Below, piece after piece: positions 13,669 to 17,359 of a stretch of DNA of 17,359 nucleotides; positions within the stretch are counted from its first letter, which is position 1, and each line of letters opens with the position of its first letter. The DNA lies in contig CAJMQQ010000054.1 of the NCBI GenBank assembly GCA_905215625.1, positions 1 to 17,359 of the forward strand, in the 5' to 3' direction. The stretch comes from an uncultured bacterium (lineage in GTDB: Bacteria; Bacillota; Clostridia; Lachnospirales; Lachnospiraceae). Both the position numbers and the translations under genes were made by a program. A model generated the notes under the pieces. The model was not told the origin of the DNA and searched no databases. It saw only the letters and a list, made by a program, of their open reading frames with translations.

Positions 13669-15414
13669 ATGGCTTTTGACGGAATTACAGTTGCCAATCT
13701 GACCCATGATTTAAAACAGGCCATTGAGGGAGGACGCATTGCAAAAATCGCCCAGCCGGAAAAAGACGAACTATTATTTCAAATAAAAAAAGACGGTTCT
13801 TCCGTCCGGCTTTTAGTTTCAGCCAGCGCCAGTCTTCCTCTGGTATATCTGACCGATACCAACAAACCCAGCCCCATGACTGCCCCTAATTTTTGTATGC
13901 TTTTAAGAAAGCACATCGGCAGCGCCCGCATTATTTCCGTGTCCCAGCCCGGCCTGGAACGGATTATCGAAATCGCCCTGGAACATTTAGACGAAATGGG
14001 CGATGTCTGCCGGAAACAACTGATAATCGAAATTATGGGAAAGCACAGCAACATCATCTTCTGCAAAGAAGACGGCACCATTTTAGACAGCATTAAACAT
14101 ATTTCTGCCCAGGTAAGTTCTGTCCGGGAAGTCCTTCCAGGACGGATGTATTTTATTCCGCATACAATGGAAAAATCCGATCCCTTTACCGTATCGCTGG
14201 AAGAATTTACTAACCAGATGACCCACGCGCCTATGGCGGTACAAAAGGCCTTGTACAACCGGCTGACCGGCATCAGTCCCATTATCGCGGAAGAACTGTG
14301 TCATCTGGCCTCTATCAATCCGGACAAAGCGGCAGGTGATATGACAGAAGACGAAACTGTTCATCTGTACCGGACTCTTACCCTGATGATGGAAGATGTA
14401 ACAGAGGGAAACTTTTTCCCCAATATCGTCTATGACGGCGACATTCCCACAGAGTTTGCTTCCCTGCCCCTGACCTGTTTTGACAGCGAGCGGTTTTCCA
14501 GCCAGAAATTTGATTCTATCAGCCAGGTTCTTAGGACGTATTATTCTTCCAGGGAGACCATTACCAGAATCCGACAGAAATCCTCGGACTTAAGGAGGAT
14601 TGTCCAGACTGCTTTGGAACGAAATTATAAAAAATACGACTTGCAGCTCAAGCAGTTAAAGGATACGGAAAAGCGGGAAAAATACCGGATTTACGGAGAA
14701 CTTTTAAACACCTACGGCTACGAGCTTTCCGGCGGCGAAAAGGAGTTTACGTGCATTAATTATTACACCAATGAAAAAGTACGGATTCCATTAGATCCCC
14801 AGTTGTCTGCCAGAGAAAATGCCCAGAAACATTTCGATAAATATAATAAGTTAAAGAGGACTTTTGAAGCTTTAAGCGACCTGACAAGGGAGACAAAAGA
14901 AGAAATCGACCATCTGGAATCCATCAGCGCCGCTTTAGATATTGCATTAGAGGAAAATGATTTGGTACAGATCAAGGAAGAATTAATGGAGTACGGCTAT
15001 ATCAAGAAACGCAGAGCCGGAGAAAAACGTCCAAAAATCACCAGCCGCCCCTTCCATTATTTATCCAGCGACGGTTTTCACATATACGTAGGCAAAAACA
15101 ACTATCAGAACGAAGAGCTGACCTTTAAACTTGCAAATGGCGGCGACTGGTGGTTTCATGCCAAGGGAATCCCGGGTTCCCACGTCATTGTAAAAACCGA
15201 AGGAAAAGAACTTCCGGACCGGGTGTTTGAAGAGGCTGGCGCTCTGGCTGCCTGGTATTCCAAGGGCCGCGGCAATGATAAAGTAGAAATTGACTACATT
15301 CAGCGAAAAAACGTCCGCAAGGCAGCCGGCGGTGCACCTGGATTTGTTATCTACCATACGAATTATTCCCTGGTCGCAGTACCATCCTGCGACTTTAAGG
15401 AAATTTCCGGCTGA
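13669..15414 (+). CDS. rqcH: Ribosome quality control protein RqcH (NFACT family)
   Basis: RqcH binds obstructed 50S-peptidyl-tRNA complexes and recruits alanyl-tRNA to add C-terminal poly-alanine tails that mark stalled chains for degradation; older annotations call it a fibronectin-binding protein. The 581-residue product has NFACT-N (about 1-200, with MAFDGITVANLTHDL, FCMLLRKHIG and EIMGKHSNII), a helix-hairpin-helix region around 200-230, coiled coils (about 285-335 and 380-430), and NFACT-R from about 455, with GDWWFHAKGIPGSHV at 492-506. At the site matching the B. subtilis D97-R98 pair it has E97-R98. The ATG at 13669 has AAAGGAG 7 bases upstream. It is divergent from yicC and ends 26 bases before a strong terminator. 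Confidence 0.96.
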   Translation: MAFDGITVANLTHDLKQAIEGGRIAKIAQPEKDELLFQIKKDGSSVRLLVSASASLPLVYLTDTNKPSPMTAPNFCMLLRKHIGSARIISVSQPGLERIIEIALEHLDEMGDVCRKQLIIEIMGKHSNIIFCKEDGTILDSIKHISAQVSSVREVLPGRMYFIPHTMEKSDPFTVSLEEFTNQMTHAPMAVQKALYNRLTGISPIIAEELCHLASINPDKAAGDMTEDETVHLYRTLTLMMEDVTEGNFFPNIVYDGDIPTEFASLPLTCFDSERFSSQKFDSISQVLRTYYSSRETITRIRQKSSDLRRIVQTALERNYKKYDLQLKQLKDTEKREKYRIYGELLNTYGYELSGGEKEFTCINYYTNEKVRIPLDPQLSARENAQKHFDKYNKLKRTFEALSDLTRETKEEIDHLESISAALDIALEENDLVQIKEELMEYGYIKKRRAGEKRPKITSRPFHYLSSDGFHIYVGKNNYQNEELTFKLANGGDWWFHAKGIPGSHVIVKTEGKELPDRVFEEAGALAAWYSKGRGNDKVEIDYIQRKNVRKAAGGAPGFVIYHTNYSLVAVPSCDFKEISG

Positions 15415-15440
15415 TTTTCCGAAGCAAGTTCCTGGCAGTT

Positions 15441-15482
15441 AAAATTGGACGTCATGGTTTTCGTCATGACGTCCAATTTTTT
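15441..15482 (+). terminator. Bidirectional terminator between rqcH and the phosphodiesterase gene
   Basis: AAAATTGGACGTCATG (15441-15456) and CATGACGTCCAATTTT (15465-15480) form a perfect 16-pair stem with an 8-base loop. Six T's end it on the plus strand (15477-15482) and four on the minus strand. It lies between the converging stops at 15414 and 15500 and should terminate both units. Confidence 0.93.
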
Positions 15483-15499
15483 AAGTACAATAAGTTTGT

Positions 15500-16225
15500 T
15501 TATTTCCGGCTTTCCAGCCATGCTTTTACTACATCCGGGTAATTGGTAATAGCTCCTGCACAGTTCCAGTCATAAAGATTTTCCAATACCCCCATATCAT
15601 TAATGGTCCATGCATTGATTCCTACTCTATGATTTCTGCAGTTTTCAACGACCTCATCGGTCAGCTTGGCTCCTCTTGGATGAAAAAACTCAAAACCGTA
15701 CTTTTCGCAGCAGTATCCTGCGTTTCCAATCGGAGCATCCATTAGAAATCCGCACGGAATCTTTGGCGCAATCTTTTTTGCCTCGATTAAAGACAGCGGA
15801 TTAAAAGAGGAAAACATGACGTTCTCTTCCAGACCGTATTTCCGGATGATTTCTATGGTTTTTGCTTCCAGACCCTCATAGTAAAAAATGCCGGTTTTCA
15901 GTTCGATATTTGTGGTTATCGGCTGTCCTGCCGCCCATCTGCAATATTCTTCAAAGGTTGGAATATTGACGAATCCATACTTGTCGCCAAATACGGAACC
16001 TGCATGGAATTTCTGCAGTTCTTCACAGGTATAATCCCTTACAAATCCAGTGCCGTTGGTTACCCGGTCAATGGTTTCATCGTGGATTACCACAACCGTC
16101 CCGTCTTTCGTAAGCTGAACGTCCAGCTCAATCTCATCGCATCCGGCTTCCGCTGCCTTTTCAAATGCCAGCATGGTGTTTTCCGGATACTTTCCGCTGT
16201 ACCCCCTGTGTGCTACTACTTTCAT
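15500..16225 (-). CDS. Glycerophosphodiester phosphodiesterase (GlpQ/UgpQ-like, cytosolic)
   Basis: This enzyme family hydrolyses glycerophosphodiesters to glycerol 3-phosphate and an alcohol, recycling phospholipid or teichoic acid material. The 241-residue product has the TIM-barrel GDPD motifs: H6-R7-G8 in AHRGYSG, PENT (14-17), E33 and D35 in IELDVQLTKDG, and H48 in VIHDETIDRVTNGTG. NIELKTG and GINAWTIND follow later. No signal peptide is present, so it acts inside the cell. The open frame can begin at 16246, overlapping the upstream gene, but AAAGGGG stands about 7 bases before the ATG at 16225 and that codon begins the conserved domain. The start lies 14 bases after the glycoside hydrolase stop, so the two form one unit. 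The substrate is not defined. Confidence 0.93.
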   Translation of the reverse strand: MKVVAHRGYSGKYPENTMLAFEKAAEAGCDEIELDVQLTKDGTVVVIHDETIDRVTNGTGFVRDYTCEELQKFHAGSVFGDKYGFVNIPTFEEYCRWAAGQPITTNIELKTGIFYYEGLEAKTIEIIRKYGLEENVMFSSFNPLSLIEAKKIAPKIPCGFLMDAPIGNAGYCCEKYGFEFFHPRGAKLTDEVVENCRNHRVGINAWTINDMGVLENLYDWNCAGAITNYPDVVKAWLESRK

Positions 16226-16239
16226 AATGTGTCCCCTTT

Positions 16240-17359
16240 CTAGCATAGATCCTGAATGTCTTTTATCTGTTTTGGATCGAATTTATATTGATGCTCTCTG
16301 GTCAAAAGACCATTGATCTCCTGTTCCACATCCGCAAGCTGGGTATAACAATATCCGCAAATCCGCTCTGACTGGCTGATCGCTTCTATTATCCGTCGGA
16401 ATTCTTCTAAAAATTCTGATTTTTTTACAGCCGTATATCCCCAGCCGCCTGTTTCTTCTTCACAAACGGAAATCCCCCCAAATTCTGTCAGCATAACCGG
16501 CTGCCCTTCATAACTGGTTCCGTCTGCAAACAGTGGTTTTTCTACTATTTTTCCCAACGTTTCTACTGACTTTAAGGATTCTTGAAACCGTTCCTGCTGC
16601 CTCGTATCGCCTGTCTTTCCATGCTGATAGGAATGAAACGCACAAATGTCTGTGTCTGTCATTTCCCAGCCGTCATTGGAAATCACCAGCCGCGTACTGT
16701 CTAAGCTGTGTGCCAGATGATATAAGGATTTTGCAAAGGACTGCTGGGCTTTATTAATTCTTATCCCAGGTACTCCCCAGCTTTCATTTAACATCCCCCA
16801 TACCACAATAGACGGATGATTATAATCCCTGTGAATCACATCAATCCACTCTTTCATAAAAGCCGACGCAGCCTTTGGCGTATAGACCCAGAAGCTGGCC
16901 ATTGCTTCCCAGACAAGAAATCCCAATTTATCCGCCCAATAAAGGAATCTGGGATCCTCCACTTTTTCGTGTTTCCGGCAGCCGTTAAATCCCATTGCCT
17001 TGGCCTTCTGAATATCTTCTATATAGGCGCTGTCATCCGGAGCGGTAATCAGGCTGTCTTTCCAATATCCCTGATCCAGCACCAGCTTTTGATAATAAGG
17101 CTTATGGTTTAAATATACCTGACCATTTCTTGCCTCGACTTTTCTCATTCCAAAATAGGTTCTTACCTGATCTGCAGCTTTCGTTTCCTCTCCTGCCGTC
17201 ATAACCACCTCATACAGATTTGGCGTTTCCGGAGACCAGTAAGCACCGGTAAAATGGAAGGAGCCATTCAGCGCTTTCTTTTGAAATACATCTACTATTA
17301 TAGTCTGCTGGTAATCTTTTGCAACCATTCTTCCGCAAAAGATTAAATTGTTTTTCAGT
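16240..17359 (-). CDS. Glycoside hydrolase family 2 protein (5' end outside window)
   Basis: This is the C-terminal 372 residues of a GH2 enzyme (the beta-galactosidase, beta-glucuronidase and beta-mannosidase family). The frame is open through the right edge, and the internal ATG at 17328 is not the start. The end of the jelly-roll and Ig-like domains is visible (WSPETPNLYEV, then VRTYFGMRKVE), followed by the catalytic barrel. The acid/base glutamate lies in GMLNESWG and the nucleophile glutamate in VMLTEFGG. A CRKHEKVEDPRFLYWADKLG segment replaces the RTSHYP motif of LacZ. The end GYCYTQLADVEQEINGL is common in non-LacZ GH2 proteins. About 200 or more N-terminal residues are missing. The sugar specificity cannot be told; the phosphodiesterase follows by 14 bases. 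Confidence 0.93.
   Translation of the reverse strand, partial: LKNNLIFCGRMVAKDYQQTIIVDVFQKKALNGSFHFTGAYWSPETPNLYEVVMTAGEETKAADQVRTYFGMRKVEARNGQVYLNHKPYYQKLVLDQGYWKDSLITAPDDSAYIEDIQKAKAMGFNGCRKHEKVEDPRFLYWADKLGFLVWEAMASFWVYTPKAASAFMKEWIDVIHRDYNHPSIVVWGMLNESWGVPGIRINKAQQSFAKSLYHLAHSLDSTRLVISNDGWEMTDTDICAFHSYQHGKTGDTRQQERFQESLKSVETLGKIVEKPLFADGTSYEGQPVMLTEFGGISVCEEETGGWGYTAVKKSEFLEEFRRIIEAISQSERICGYCYTQLADVEQEINGLLTREHQYKFDPKQIKDIQDLC

Noticed and set aside
13779..14282. A 167-codon open frame on the minus strand
   Set aside because: It is antisense to the N-terminal part of rqcH, a well-supported gene, and resembles no protein family.

Overview
The window looks like chromosomal DNA of a low- to mid-GC spore-forming Firmicute, most likely a gut Lachnospiraceae (Clostridium cluster XIVa). 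This is inferred from protein character, strong AGGAGG ribosome binding sites, sigma-A type promoters, a four-cysteine L28, a GerW/YtfJ sporulation protein, and gene pairs also known from Bacillus subtilis (yloU-yloV-recG, ytfI-ytfJ, yicC-gmk-rpoZ). I see no mobile element, CRISPR array, tRNA or rRNA. No gene-free stretch exceeds 300 bases; the longest is 176.

Layout. Positions 1-3740 (minus): yloU (Asp23 family), yloV (FakA-like fatty acid kinase), a terminator-like hairpin, then recG, whose 3' end runs off the left edge. Positions 3741-3916 hold divergent promoters; rpmB (L28) reads right and ends in a strong terminator. Positions 4172-13508 (minus) form one long array from a strong promoter near 13570: yicC, gmk, rpoZ, a long hairpin, rimO, pgsA, cinA, an unrecognised 445-residue protein, an unrecognised 107-residue protein, a DUF2953 (YtfI-like) membrane protein, ytfJ/gerW, a 45-residue two-helix membrane miniprotein, a terminator-like hairpin, and a PHP-domain phosphoesterase. 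Positions 13669-15414 (plus): rqcH, divergent from yicC. Positions 15500-17359 (minus): a family 2 glycoside hydrolase cut by the right edge, followed by a glycerophosphodiester phosphodiesterase. The two transcription units meet at a 16-bp terminator stem.

The core of the window is housekeeping for the translation and RNA machinery (L28, RimO, RqcH, YicC, omega), nucleotide supply (Gmk), phospholipid synthesis (PgsA) and DNA repair (RecG). The least explained part is 5236-8426, where two unknown proteins, a DUF2953 protein, GerW/YtfJ and the miniprotein are packed with overlaps or short gaps. This looks like a lineage-specific module attached to a sporulation/germination gene. Several hairpins between genes of the same transcription unit suggest that expression is stepped down within the operons.
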